Source: Solobacterium sp.
GTDB taxonomy: Bacteria; Bacillota_I; Bacilli_A; Erysipelotrichales; Erysipelotrichaceae
NCBI GenBank assembly: GCA_024693325.1
Contig: JAILLA010000054.1
Span: forward strand, 1 to 64,000
DNA: 64,000 nucleotides
Direction: 5' to 3'
A program made the position numbers and the translations under genes. This document shows, in pieces, positions 24,642 through 32,449 of this stretch. Within the stretch, counting starts at the first letter, position 1; each line of letters opens with the position of its first letter. The notes below the pieces were generated by a model. The model ran no database searches. It was not told where the DNA came from and was given only the letters and a program-made list of their open reading frames with translations.

Positions 24642-25790
24642 TTATTTCAGATAGAACTCATCCCCGAGAAGAGACATGCACAGATCTGTTGACAGGACGA
24701 TGGTATTGGCGTCCTTTTTCTTGAAGATGATCTTTTTGACATCCTGTCCGGCAAAGCCCTGCATGGAGGAAGCGTCTTCTACATGCAGAATGAATTCGAT
24801 CTCATTCACTTCATACCAGCCCTTGTACTGTCCCATACCTGCATAGCAGTTTTCGGTAAATACAAACTCACCGTTTGTTTCAAACTTCACGGAAGGTTCG
24901 AACTGTTCCGGAACACCGGCCGAAGGATCGTGTCTAGCGGTGAATTCACCGTTGATATACTGGGAACTGCTTGCCATGGAATTGCCGGAACTGGTGGAAG
25001 GCTTTTGACCGCTTGTGGTAAATGTATCACCTTTCCTGGAAGCTGTCAGGTCGTCCTGCAGGACCAGAGTATCCTCATCAAGGATATCCATTTCGAAGTT
25101 ATATACATTCTTTCCGTTCTGATCATAGAGGTCGTTGTCAAAGTTGCTGAAGAGGAGGGTATTGCCTTCTCTGCCGTACAGACCATTGACCTGAATGGCA
25201 CCCATTCCCTGGACTTCAGTCAGGGAGAATGTACCGTCATCATGGAACTCAATGAATGATTTACCGAAGGGATTATTCTGGTCTGTGTTGTAATATGCGA
25301 TATATTCTTCATCAGAAGAACCGCCTTCAGGTGTATTGGTCGGTTTCGGTTTGGATGTGACTGCAGGAGCAGAGGTGGATACGGAGGACGGTGTCCATAC
25401 CGGTTTCTCTGTCGTGAATACATCATCAGAGAGCGAACCGGCAAGCATTGTTTTCAGAACGATCTTGTTGTCATCACTGATCTCGAACAGGACTTTTTCA
25501 AAGTTTCCGACCCCTGTTTTTGTGACATTCAGTGTGATGACGTTTTCCTTGATCTCCCATGTTCCCTGCATTTCATAGAAGCCGCTGTGCGTATTGTCTG
25601 TCAGAACAAATGAACCGTCTTTGCCGAACCATACCTTGGCATGTTCAGCGTTGCCGTACTGATCAACAGTATTATAGTAGGTTTTTCCGCCGATCTCATA
25701 AGGTGAAGCCGGCTGGTCATCGGGTTTGGAAGTGCATCCGAAGAGGAGTACAAGGCATAAAACAGCCAGTGATCTCAGAATGTTTTTCAT
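24642..25790 (-). CDS. Lipoprotein with three tandem beta-rich domains
   Basis: This 382-residue protein starts with a lipoprotein signal (M-K-N-I-L-R, lipobox L-L-F-G-C, lipidated Cys near 19) and so should be anchored on the outer face of the membrane. The rest is three related ~100-residue units, each with a Y-x-N/x-G-E-F opening, a central D/N-G-x-F-x-L/F-T-E strand pair, a G-x-W/Y turn and a closing I-V-L ... G-D-x-F-x-T/L. They are joined by Ser/Thr/Pro-rich linkers. I cannot name the family; calycin-like ligand-binding barrels are possible. CAGGAGG precedes the ATG; the frame's upstream extension is not supported. Confidence 0.7.
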   Translation of the reverse strand: MKNILRSLAVLCLVLLFGCTSKPDDQPASPYEIGGKTYYNTVDQYGNAEHAKVWFGKDGSFVLTDNTHSGFYEMQGTWEIKENVITLNVTKTGVGNFEKVLFEISDDNKIVLKTMLAGSLSDDVFTTEKPVWTPSSVSTSAPAVTSKPKPTNTPEGGSSDEEYIAYYNTDQNNPFGKSFIEFHDDGTFSLTEVQGMGAIQVNGLYGREGNTLLFSNFDNDLYDQNGKNVYNFEMDILDEDTLVLQDDLTASRKGDTFTTSGQKPSTSSGNSMASSSQYINGEFTARHDPSAGVPEQFEPSVKFETNGEFVFTENCYAGMGQYKGWYEVNEIEFILHVEDASSMQGFAGQDVKKIIFKKKDANTIVLSTDLCMSLLGDEFYLK

Positions 25791-25830
25791 AGAAGACCTC
25801 CTGTGTATCCTATTTATATCATTGTAGCAG

Positions 25831-25898
25831 GCATATGTCTTTCTGAGAGGTCTTAATACACCGATCAGGATCCTGCAGAATGATAATGAGCTTATAAT
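25831..25898 (+). promoter_or_regulatory. Promoter-like element A (homologous to B)
   Basis: GCATATGTCTTT, TGAGAGG, TTAATAC, CCGATCA, GGATC, AGAA-GATAATG and TATAAT (25893-25898) follow in the same order as in element B at 26101-26177. No protein-coding gene follows; transcription would enter the interval 25905-26067. Confidence 0.5.
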
Positions 25899-25904
25899 CT
25901 GCAT

Positions 25905-26067
25905 AATGTTTTCGGATTCCGCGCGGACTATCGGATACTGAAAAAAGCTGCAGTCCGTTCCATTATCAGGAAAACAAAAGAACATTCGAAATAATTTACG
26001 CAATATCGCCGCAAAACTAAAACACGGGAAATATCGCATATTTATCGCATTTTCTCGTGTTTTCTAT
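25905..26067 (+). ncRNA. Candidate small RNA between a promoter and a terminator
   Basis: A ~160-base interval runs from the expected start of element A to a strong hairpin with a T-rich tail. It holds no open frame with a ribosome site but has internal pairing: CGGACT/AGTCCG around a 22-base loop (about 25925-25958) and the terminal stem. Its expression is inferred only from position. Confidence 0.35.
26019..26064. terminator. Strong hairpin terminator in the intergenic space
   Basis: AAAACACG/CGTGTTTT (26019-26026, 26056-26063), extended inward by GGAAA/TTTCT pairing, with T and A runs on its two sides. The loop has two TATCGCAT-like copies. Confidence 0.65.
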
Positions 26068-26100
26068 CTTATTCAGCTGTCAAAGACAGTATCGCAGCAT

Positions 26101-26177
26101 GCATATGTCTTTTGAGAGGCATTAATACCTTGAACGGTCCGATCAATATCGGATCAGAACGATAATGGAGATATAAT
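26101..26177 (+). promoter_or_regulatory. Promoter-like element B upstream of the HD hydrolase
   Basis: The same block order as element A ends in TATAAT (26172-26177). It also holds an inverted repeat TCCGAT-CAAT-ATCGGA (about 26138-26153). The -35 is poor, so an activator may be needed. Confidence 0.5.
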
Positions 26178-26216
26178 ATGCTGTGTAAAGATGATAATCA
26201 CGCAGGAGACAAATAC

Positions 26217-26657
26217 ATGATATATACCGATATGACAAAAAAAGCGATCCGTCTGATCTTCAAGGCACATGCAGGTCAGACAGATAAATGCGGACTTCCT
26301 TATGTATGTCATCCGCTGCATGTTGCGGAAAGCATGGAGGACGAAGTGACATGCACCGCGGCACTGCTGCACGATGTTGTAGAAGACACGGATATAACAT
26401 TTGAGGATCTTTCAGAGATGGGCTTTCCACAGGAAGTCATCCGGATCCTCAGGCTTCTCACACATGATCCGGCTGTTCCGTACATGGATTATGTACGCAG
26501 GCTCAAAGATGATCCCCAAGCAGTCAAGGTGAAGCTCTCTGATCTCAGGCATAACAGTGACCTGACCAGGATCGATCATGTCACACAGAACGATCTCGAC
26601 AGGGTAAAGAAGTACAGCAAGGCAATGGCGCTGCTTCTTGATCAGGAACAGGAATAA
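26217..26657 (+). CDS. HD-domain hydrolase, small alarmone hydrolase-like
   Basis: This 146-residue protein consists only of the RelA/SpoT-type HD domain: A-H-A-G-Q-T-D-K, Y-V-C-H-P, A-A-L-L-H-D-V-V-E-D-T (the metal-binding H-D pair followed by E-D) and V-K-L-S-D-L-R-H-N. Stand-alone HD proteins of this type (Mesh1/SAH) hydrolyse (p)ppGpp, or in some cases NADPH; the exact substrate is not decided by sequence. ATG 26217 follows AGGAG (26204-26208). It is monocistronic, with its own promoter and terminator. Confidence 0.8.
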   Translation: MIYTDMTKKAIRLIFKAHAGQTDKCGLPYVCHPLHVAESMEDEVTCTAALLHDVVEDTDITFEDLSEMGFPQEVIRILRLLTHDPAVPYMDYVRRLKDDPQAVKVKLSDLRHNSDLTRIDHVTQNDLDRVKKYSKAMALLLDQEQE

Positions 26658-26666
26658 ACAATAATA

Positions 26667-26700
26667 GGCGGATGGTTCCGAATTTGGATCATCCGCCATG
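26667..26700 (+). terminator. Hairpin after the HD hydrolase
   Basis: GGCGGATG/CATCCGCC (26667-26674, 26690-26697) has a GC-rich eight-pair stem, with ATGTTTATG after it. It probably also limits the convergent serpin transcript. Confidence 0.55.
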
Positions 26701-26718
26701 TTTATGAAATCAGACGAT

Positions 26719-28101
26719 TTATTCGATCGTCTGCACGATGCCTGAGAACAGCAGGGAATTGTCAGGAGAAACAACGGTAAAGAAGAACGGTCTGTCCAGT
26801 ACGAAGTCTGTTTCTTCCTGGGGCATTCCTGCTCCGGCCATGGCCAGTTCGGTATACGCAGCACCGGTCACACCTTCTTCATCGATCTCCACCATAGCCG
26901 CATGTTCTGCCGCATTTACAAAGATCTGCTCAGCTTCGTCAGTCAGCGGTGTGAAATCTGCCGCATCAGGATCCAATGCATCGATGATGCCGAGATGCTT
27001 CAGACTTTCGATCAGGTCTGTCTTTCCGGAGACCTTAAATTTCGGAACGGAAAGATGTACGATCGGGAAGCCTGCATCTCCTGCCCAGTTGTTCCTGCAG
27101 ATACTGAGGGCATCCGGGTCAGCAGCCAGATCTTTCACATCGGTCCCTTCTTCAGGCAGGAAGAAGTACATCGTTCCGCTGTCTGTGAGGTTCAGTCCGA
27201 CTGCCCGGAAATGATCTGTCTGATACAGACTCATCATGAGATCACGGTGCATCATCTGCACGTCGGTATCTCCGTCAGCCCCATGGAATACAGCGGTATC
27301 CGTACGCTCCGGAGAAAAACGTTCAGACCAGGATGCTTTAAAATAGATCGTTGAGACCAGTCCGAGGATCGTTCTCTCATCCAGCTTCATATCTTTTGTA
27401 TAGTCAGAGAGCAGTCCTCCTGTATTTTCATCTGTCCATTCCTGCAGCTGTCTGTCGAGTTCCGCTGAACCCATCTCACCGCAGAATGATGATGCATAAT
27501 AAATGTCCGCCAGCCGCTGCAGTGTTTCTTCGTTGTATGTGATGTCATTCCTGAGCCACATGGAGTCTGCCAGGATACTTTTTACGGACGGGGTATCCAG
27601 GTAGTTGGCTTTCCACATGGCAGATGCGCGGCTGCGCAGGGAATCGATATCGGATGCCTTCAGGACATCCATGATCTGAGCTCTCGTATTGCCGTCAGAT
27701 ACTTCCGACAGCATTGATAACGCAATATAAATGTTCAGCGGTGAACAGACGGTATTCCTGTTATCTTCCGTCACCAGCAGTTCTTTCTGTATGGCAGCGT
27801 AATATTCATCCATGTTCTGCTGCAGCCGGGAAGACGCGTTCACCGTTTCGCGGTAGCTCTGCCACCAGTCCCAGTGCGAGTTTCCCATTAAGAATGCCTC
27901 AGCACTGACGCCTTCCGCTTCAGCACCGGGATAGACAGCTTTAACCATCTTTACCTCTTCTGTACCCGGTTCATTTGATACTTCAGCAGTACTTGTGCTG
28001 TCAGGTTCTTTTGTCTCCTGTATTTCCGCGGGTTTCGTACCGCCGCAGCCTGCCGTGAGCGCAAGCGCACACAGCACGGATATGATCTTGATCTTCTTCA
28101 T
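26719..28101 (-). CDS. Serpin lipoprotein
   Basis: This 460-residue surface lipoprotein has a lipobox A-L-T-A-G-C, a Thr/Glu/Pro linker to about 55, then a complete serpin domain (N-T-V-C-S-P-L-N-I-Y-I-A-L-S-M-L; T-I-Y-F-K-A-S-W). The reactive-loop hinge reads E-E-G-V-T-G-A-A-Y-T, the small-residue pattern of inhibitory serpins, and the scissile region falls in A-G-A-G-M-P-Q, suggesting elastase-like or subtilisin-like target proteases. D-R-P-F-F-F closes the domain. AAGGAG precedes the ATG. It would protect the cell surface from host or competitor proteases (inference). Confidence 0.88.
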   Translation of the reverse strand: MKKIKIISVLCALALTAGCGGTKPAEIQETKEPDSTSTAEVSNEPGTEEVKMVKAVYPGAEAEGVSAEAFLMGNSHWDWWQSYRETVNASSRLQQNMDEYYAAIQKELLVTEDNRNTVCSPLNIYIALSMLSEVSDGNTRAQIMDVLKASDIDSLRSRASAMWKANYLDTPSVKSILADSMWLRNDITYNEETLQRLADIYYASSFCGEMGSAELDRQLQEWTDENTGGLLSDYTKDMKLDERTILGLVSTIYFKASWSERFSPERTDTAVFHGADGDTDVQMMHRDLMMSLYQTDHFRAVGLNLTDSGTMYFFLPEEGTDVKDLAADPDALSICRNNWAGDAGFPIVHLSVPKFKVSGKTDLIESLKHLGIIDALDPDAADFTPLTDEAEQIFVNAAEHAAMVEIDEEGVTGAAYTELAMAGAGMPQEETDFVLDRPFFFTVVSPDNSLLFSGIVQTIE

Positions 28102-28190
28102 ATCATCAGACTCCTTACAACAATGAACACCGGGATATCAGCACAAACGTCACATGTTTCCGGCCTGCTTTTATCATAACTGTATGAATG

Positions 28191-28277
28191 CGTATTTGTC
28201 TTCCTGTCTGTTCCGCATAAGATGCGCTAAGGGTGAATGAATTTATGCAGGGAAGACGGTAATGACCGCATGATAAA
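28191..28277 (+). promoter_or_regulatory. Possible promoter-like element C before the lactonase gene
   Basis: GCGTATTTGTCTTCCTG, then ACGGTAATG and GATAAA (28272-28277), resemble elements A and B with more differences. The gap 28102-28304 holds nothing else clear. Confidence 0.3.
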
Positions 28278-28304
28278 ATGCATATGTAAACTACAGGAGG
28301 GATC

Positions 28305-29426
28305 ATGAGGCAGATATATATCGGAAAATGGTCATTTAAACCCGGTCCGAAAGGACTCTGCAGATATGAATTCGACATTTCTGCAGACACCATGGAACTG
28401 AAAGAGGAGATCCTGACAGACATTGTCATCGGCGCCCAGTATCTGGACAAGGAAAAGAGTGTTTTATATGCGTCTGATGAAGGATTCAGAACAGTCAATG
28501 GCGCAGAAACAGGCGGTATCTTCGCGGTCAAACTGAAAGAAGACGGTTCATTCGGGGAGATCCTGTCTTATACACGTGCAGCGAATCCCAAGACAAGCTA
28601 TATCTGGCCGGTCAAAGGAGGAGAATACCTGGTGATTTCCAATCACTCTTCATCCAAAGCTGTCAGGCATGCCGTCAAAAAAGGCGGACAGGTATATATG
28701 GAAGAGGTCAGGGACCAGGCATCTCTGAATCTGCTGAGGCTGAATGAAGACGGCTCTGTCAGAGAACTGTGCGATGCTCTGATTTATGACAGTACTGAAA
28801 CAGATGGAAATGTCCGTTTTCCGCATATGCATAATGTCATGGCAGATCCGGAAGGAAGAATGTTTATTGCCTGTGATAAAGGAATGGACAGGATAATAAC
28901 ATTCCGCGTGGATACTGAATCAGGAAAGCTGATCGAACTGCAGAGAACAGATACTGAAAACAATACGGCACCGAGGTACACCGTATTCCGTCATGACGCG
29001 GATATCGTGTATGAAAACAATGAGAACTGGCCCGGGATCTGCAGTTACCGGTTCAATGCAGAGACAGGAGTTCTGGAACTGATACAGTCACTGGTGATCG
29101 GAGATGAATCGTACCGCAGACCGAATGCATCAGACCTTGTCCTGAATGAAAACGGAACGATGCTGTATGCGGCGCTGCGCTGTACAAATGAGATCGTCAT
29201 GATCCGTACAGACAGTACAGGTTTTATGAAAGAAGCAGGCAGGATATCCTGCCTGGGAAAAGGTCCGAGAGGACTGTATATCAGCGGAAACAGACTTTTC
29301 TGCATGAACCAGGAGTCCGGTGAGGTCGTCTGCTTTACGCTCAATGAACAGGGAATGCCTGACACGGAACACGCTGTCATATCGCAGGCTCCGCTGGCTG
29401 GGAATATGACAATGAAGGAGGTATGA
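28305..29426 (+). CDS. Lactonase, seven-bladed beta-propeller (6-phosphogluconolactonase-like)
   Basis: This 373-residue protein has the repeated blade pattern of the YbhE/Pgl lactonase family: G-G-I-F-A-V-K-L, P-H-M-H-N-V-M-A-D-P-E-G-R, N-A-S-D-L-V-L-N-E-N-G-T-M-L-Y and G-K-G-P-R-G-L. It should open a sugar lactone; the substrate need not be 6-phosphogluconolactone. GGAGGG supports the start. The next gene, an NAD-type sugar oxidoreductase, begins three bases after its stop, so oxidation to a lactone and its hydrolysis may be one pathway (inference). Confidence 0.8.
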   Translation: MRQIYIGKWSFKPGPKGLCRYEFDISADTMELKEEILTDIVIGAQYLDKEKSVLYASDEGFRTVNGAETGGIFAVKLKEDGSFGEILSYTRAANPKTSYIWPVKGGEYLVISNHSSSKAVRHAVKKGGQVYMEEVRDQASLNLLRLNEDGSVRELCDALIYDSTETDGNVRFPHMHNVMADPEGRMFIACDKGMDRIITFRVDTESGKLIELQRTDTENNTAPRYTVFRHDADIVYENNENWPGICSYRFNAETGVLELIQSLVIGDESYRRPNASDLVLNENGTMLYAALRCTNEIVMIRTDSTGFMKEAGRISCLGKGPRGLYISGNRLFCMNQESGEVVCFTLNEQGMPDTEHAVISQAPLAGNMTMKEV

Positions 29427-29429
29427 CAT

Positions 29430-30455
29430 ATGGAAAAGATCAAAGTTGGTTTTCTCGGTACAAGAGGACATACATTGAAGTTTATCGATCTTGTCAACAG
29501 CTTTCCTGAATCGACAGCTGCTGCGATCTGGTCGGATGATCCTGCAAAGGCTGAGCAGACTGCTGAAGAAGGAAAGATCCTCTGCATGCAGACACCGGAG
29601 GAAGTACTGGAAAAGGCGGATGCCGTGGTGATCACAGCGCCGAATGTATATAAGAAGGAACTGGTGATCAAAGCTGCCAATGCCGGGAAGCACATATTCC
29701 TGGAAAAACCTCTTGCGATCAACAAAGCAGATGCGAAGGAAATGGCAGATGCTGTGCGTCAGTCAGGCGTGAAATTCTACATGTCGGATCCGTTTGTACG
29801 CAATGGAACGATCGGTCTGCGGAACCTGATCCGGGACGGCGTGCTGGGTGACATCTATGGAGCGGATGTGCGTATTGCTGTAGACCGTGCGGTAACACCG
29901 GGTCATCCTCCTGTATGGAACAAAGAAACAGCGCTCGGCGGGATCATGTCGGATATCGGAGGTCATGGGATCCATGTCATCCATTATCTCTTTGGCATGC
30001 CGGTCTCCGTAACTGCAGCACTGCAGTACATTACGGAAAGCGCAAAAGCCAGCGGAATGGAAGACCAGGGACAGGTGATCATGCAGTATGCGGACGGAAA
30101 CAGTGCAGTACTGTCTGCGTCATGGTGCAGCGGCGGAGACAGCGCACATACGATCGTATACGGAACAAAGGGCTGGGCAAGGACCGAACGGGTAAAGGAC
30201 GGTACGGAAACAGAAAAACTGTTTGTTTATACGAAAGATAAAGTGAAAGAACTGAGCGGGGATGAGCTTCCTGCCAGACCGCTCAGGCATATCAGGTATT
30301 TCATAGAAATGATCGTCAGGAACCTGCCGAATGACATCATCGGGAAAGATGATCTCAGCAATTCAGGTGTCTCCATTGACAGCGCGGAGGAATATGCCGC
30401 AATACTGGAAGCGGTCTATGAATCAGACCGTACAGGAAAAAGGATCAAATTATAG
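29430..30455 (+). CDS. Gfo/Idh/MocA-family oxidoreductase
   Basis: This 341-residue NAD(P)-dependent sugar oxidoreductase has an N-terminal Rossmann domain (G-F-L-G-T-R-G-H near 8-15, an unusual variant of G-x-G-x-x-G), the family motif E-K-P-L-A-I-N (near 91-97) and a catalytic-region G-G-I-M-S-D-I-G-G-H-G-I-H. The last His is the usual proton relay. It forms an operon with the upstream lactonase (GGAGG inside that gene's end). The sugar or inositol substrate is unknown. Confidence 0.85.
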   Translation: MEKIKVGFLGTRGHTLKFIDLVNSFPESTAAAIWSDDPAKAEQTAEEGKILCMQTPEEVLEKADAVVITAPNVYKKELVIKAANAGKHIFLEKPLAINKADAKEMADAVRQSGVKFYMSDPFVRNGTIGLRNLIRDGVLGDIYGADVRIAVDRAVTPGHPPVWNKETALGGIMSDIGGHGIHVIHYLFGMPVSVTAALQYITESAKASGMEDQGQVIMQYADGNSAVLSASWCSGGDSAHTIVYGTKGWARTERVKDGTETEKLFVYTKDKVKELSGDELPARPLRHIRYFIEMIVRNLPNDIIGKDDLSNSGVSIDSAEEYAAILEAVYESDRTGKRIKL

Positions 30456-30460
30456 GCTCA

Positions 30461-30493
30461 GAAAAGGACCCGCATAACGCAGATCCTTTTCTT
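30461..30493 (+). terminator. Terminator of the lactonase-oxidoreductase operon
   Basis: GAAAAGGA/TCCTTTTC (30461-30468, 30484-30491), with T-rich 3' side. Confidence 0.6.
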
Positions 30494-30612
30494 TCTGGAA
30501 ACAGTGTTCCGAGGGCGAAAGATAACTCTATTTAAAGAATAGCGTGCAGACTGCATAAAAACTATCAAATAAAAATCAGAATATATAACAATGTTCTGCG
30601 AAACACATAAAA

Positions 30613-30654
30613 TCGTGGCATTTTCACGACAATTCCATAAAGATTTCATATAAT
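30613..30654 (+). promoter_or_regulatory. Promoter and operator of the AraC gene
   Basis: ACGACA (30626-30631), 17 bases, TATAAT (30649-30654), then exactly six bases to the ATG. An inverted repeat TCGTG/CACGA (30613-30629) covers the -35. The rest of the gap 30494-30612 shows nothing clear. Confidence 0.55.
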
Positions 30655-30660
30655 GGCAAT

Positions 30661-31566
30661 ATGAAGAAGAGAACAGGAACATATATTACCGACAATGTCC
30701 TCACAAAGGAGTCAGAACAGATCCATTATCAGCATGAGGAAGTCCCGTATTATGTAACATTTCAGTCCCGTTATTCCGGGCACCATGTTGTCCAGGGAGT
30801 TCCGCACTGGCATCAGGATGTGGAACTGACATATATTGTCAGAGGAACGTCAGAACTGGAAGTGGCAGGGGTGCAGTATACGATCCAGGCAGGAGACGGG
30901 TATTTTGTCAACGCCAGGCAGATCCATACTGGACGTTCATCAGAACGTGATTTTATCTGTGTCAGGATCCATCCGATCCTGCTGTGCGCGAATGAATATA
31001 TTGAAAAGACATTTGTACTGCCTGTGATCAACGATCCGTCAATGGCATTTGTCCATCTGTCTCATAACATTCCCTGGCAGAAAGAGATCCTGGATATGAT
31101 CCTTCACATTTATGAGGAAGACCGTGCCGGAAAGGATACACTGCCTCTGACGATACAAAGCAGCATATTCGCTATCTGGAAGCTGCTGTATGAGCACCGC
31201 TCTGCTGATGAAGTCAGAAAGGCTCCTGAAAGCCACCATATGACTTCATTGAAGAGGATGATCGGCTACGTTCAGGAGAACTATCAGAACAGGATCACAC
31301 TGAAACAGATCGCTGATGCCGGCAATGTATCAGCCAGTACATGCAACAACATCTTCAATACGCTTATCCATCAGTCGCCGGTCCGCTTTCTGCTGTCCTG
31401 CCGTCTGAATTATTCAACAAAGATGCTGAAAGAGACAGATATGACTGTAACGGAGATCGCCGGACAGTGCGGATTCTCATCAGCGAGCTATTTTACGGAA
31501 ATGTTCCACAGAGAGTACGGTATGACACCTGTGGATTTCAGAAAGGCAGAACAGGAAGAATTATGA
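30661..31566 (+). CDS. AraC-family regulator with cupin sensor domain
   Basis: This 301-residue regulator has an N-terminal cupin (H-W-H-Q-D-V-E-L-T-Y-I near 49-59; G-D-G-Y-F-V-N at 80-86) and a C-terminal AraC double HTH (I-T-L-K-Q-I-A-D-A-G-N-V-S; T-V-T-E-I-A-G-Q-C-G-F-S-S-A-S-Y-F near 264-280). It should sense a sugar and act on neighbouring carbohydrate genes; the lactonase operon is the closest candidate (inference). No Shine-Dalgarno is present; the predicted start of transcription is the A of the ATG. ATGA overlap joins it to the phosphatase gene. Confidence 0.85.
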   Translation: MKKRTGTYITDNVLTKESEQIHYQHEEVPYYVTFQSRYSGHHVVQGVPHWHQDVELTYIVRGTSELEVAGVQYTIQAGDGYFVNARQIHTGRSSERDFICVRIHPILLCANEYIEKTFVLPVINDPSMAFVHLSHNIPWQKEILDMILHIYEEDRAGKDTLPLTIQSSIFAIWKLLYEHRSADEVRKAPESHHMTSLKRMIGYVQENYQNRITLKQIADAGNVSASTCNNIFNTLIHQSPVRFLLSCRLNYSTKMLKETDMTVTEIAGQCGFSSASYFTEMFHREYGMTPVDFRKAEQEEL

Positions 31567-32387
31567 TCAAAAACATCAAAGTGTTTGCGGCAGACATAGA
31601 CGGAACACTTGTCAACAAAGGCAAAGAAATGCATCCGGGCACAAGGGATGCCCTGATACGTCTCCATAGGGAAGGCGTCAGGATCGGCGTGGCATCGGGA
31701 AGACCGCTCGATCACAGAACACTGGAGAAAAACAAGGAATGGGACCTTCCATTTGAATTCGATTATGCCATCGGAATGAACGGCGGGGATCTCTATGACA
31801 GGGAAACAGGAGAGTATGAACACTTCTTTCTTCTGGAACCTGATACGATCCGTGAGATCCTGTCATTCATTGCCCCGCTCGATGTCAATGCGATCGTTTA
31901 TGAAAACGGCTATGATCTCGTCAGGGCACTGCGCATGGATGACTTCATGAGAAGTTCCATTGCCCGCAATCATTCCATCGTAGAGATCGGCGGGATCGAT
32001 GAACTGAGCAGACGACCTACAGGCAAGATCGAGGTCCATTACAAACCCGAAAACGCCGAAGAGGTACTTTCAGTTGTAGATGCGCATCCTTCGGAAAAAT
32101 GGATCGCAGTCCGAACCTTTACCGGAACCGTGGAATTTCTGGATCCCCGTATAAACAAGGGAATGGCTCTGGAAAAATACGCACAGAGATACAATATCCC
32201 GATGTCTGAAACGATCGCCTTCGGGGATATGGAAAATGATATCCAGCTCCTGCAGTACGCAGGCTGGGGCGTCTGCCTGAAGAACGGCTCAGACGACACC
32301 AAAGCTGCCGCGGATGACATTACGGAATATCCCGTAGAAGAAGACGGGATCGGCAGATACCTTCAGAAACACTGGTTTCATGATTGA
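31563..32387 (+). CDS. Cof-type HAD-IIB phosphatase
   Basis: This 274-residue cytoplasmic phosphatase has HAD motif I D-I-D-G-T-L (near residues 10-15), motif II A-S-G-R-P, a Lys in N-K-G-M-A-L, and motif IV F-G-D-M-E-N-D. The C2-type cap between them marks the Cof/YidA group acting on sugar phosphates or small metabolites. The ATG overlaps the AraC stop by four bases and has AGGAAG upstream. A longer frame back to 31341 lies inside the AraC gene and is not supported. Confidence 0.85.
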   Translation: MIKNIKVFAADIDGTLVNKGKEMHPGTRDALIRLHREGVRIGVASGRPLDHRTLEKNKEWDLPFEFDYAIGMNGGDLYDRETGEYEHFFLLEPDTIREILSFIAPLDVNAIVYENGYDLVRALRMDDFMRSSIARNHSIVEIGGIDELSRRPTGKIEVHYKPENAEEVLSVVDAHPSEKWIAVRTFTGTVEFLDPRINKGMALEKYAQRYNIPMSETIAFGDMENDIQLLQYAGWGVCLKNGSDDTKAAADDITEYPVEEDGIGRYLQKHWFHD

Positions 32388-32403
32388 ACCGGGAGATTTA
32401 TCT

Positions 32404-32449
32404 GTATAACAAAACAGTTCATGGAGCCCATGAACTGCTTTTGTTATAC
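32404..32449. terminator. Very stable bidirectional terminator
   Basis: GTATAACAAAA/TTTTGTTATAC (32404-32414, 32439-32449) continues into CAGTTCATGG/CCATGAACTG (32415-32424, 32428-32437), 21 pairs with a single bulged C. It includes the stop codon of the convergent pxpA. Confidence 0.85.
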
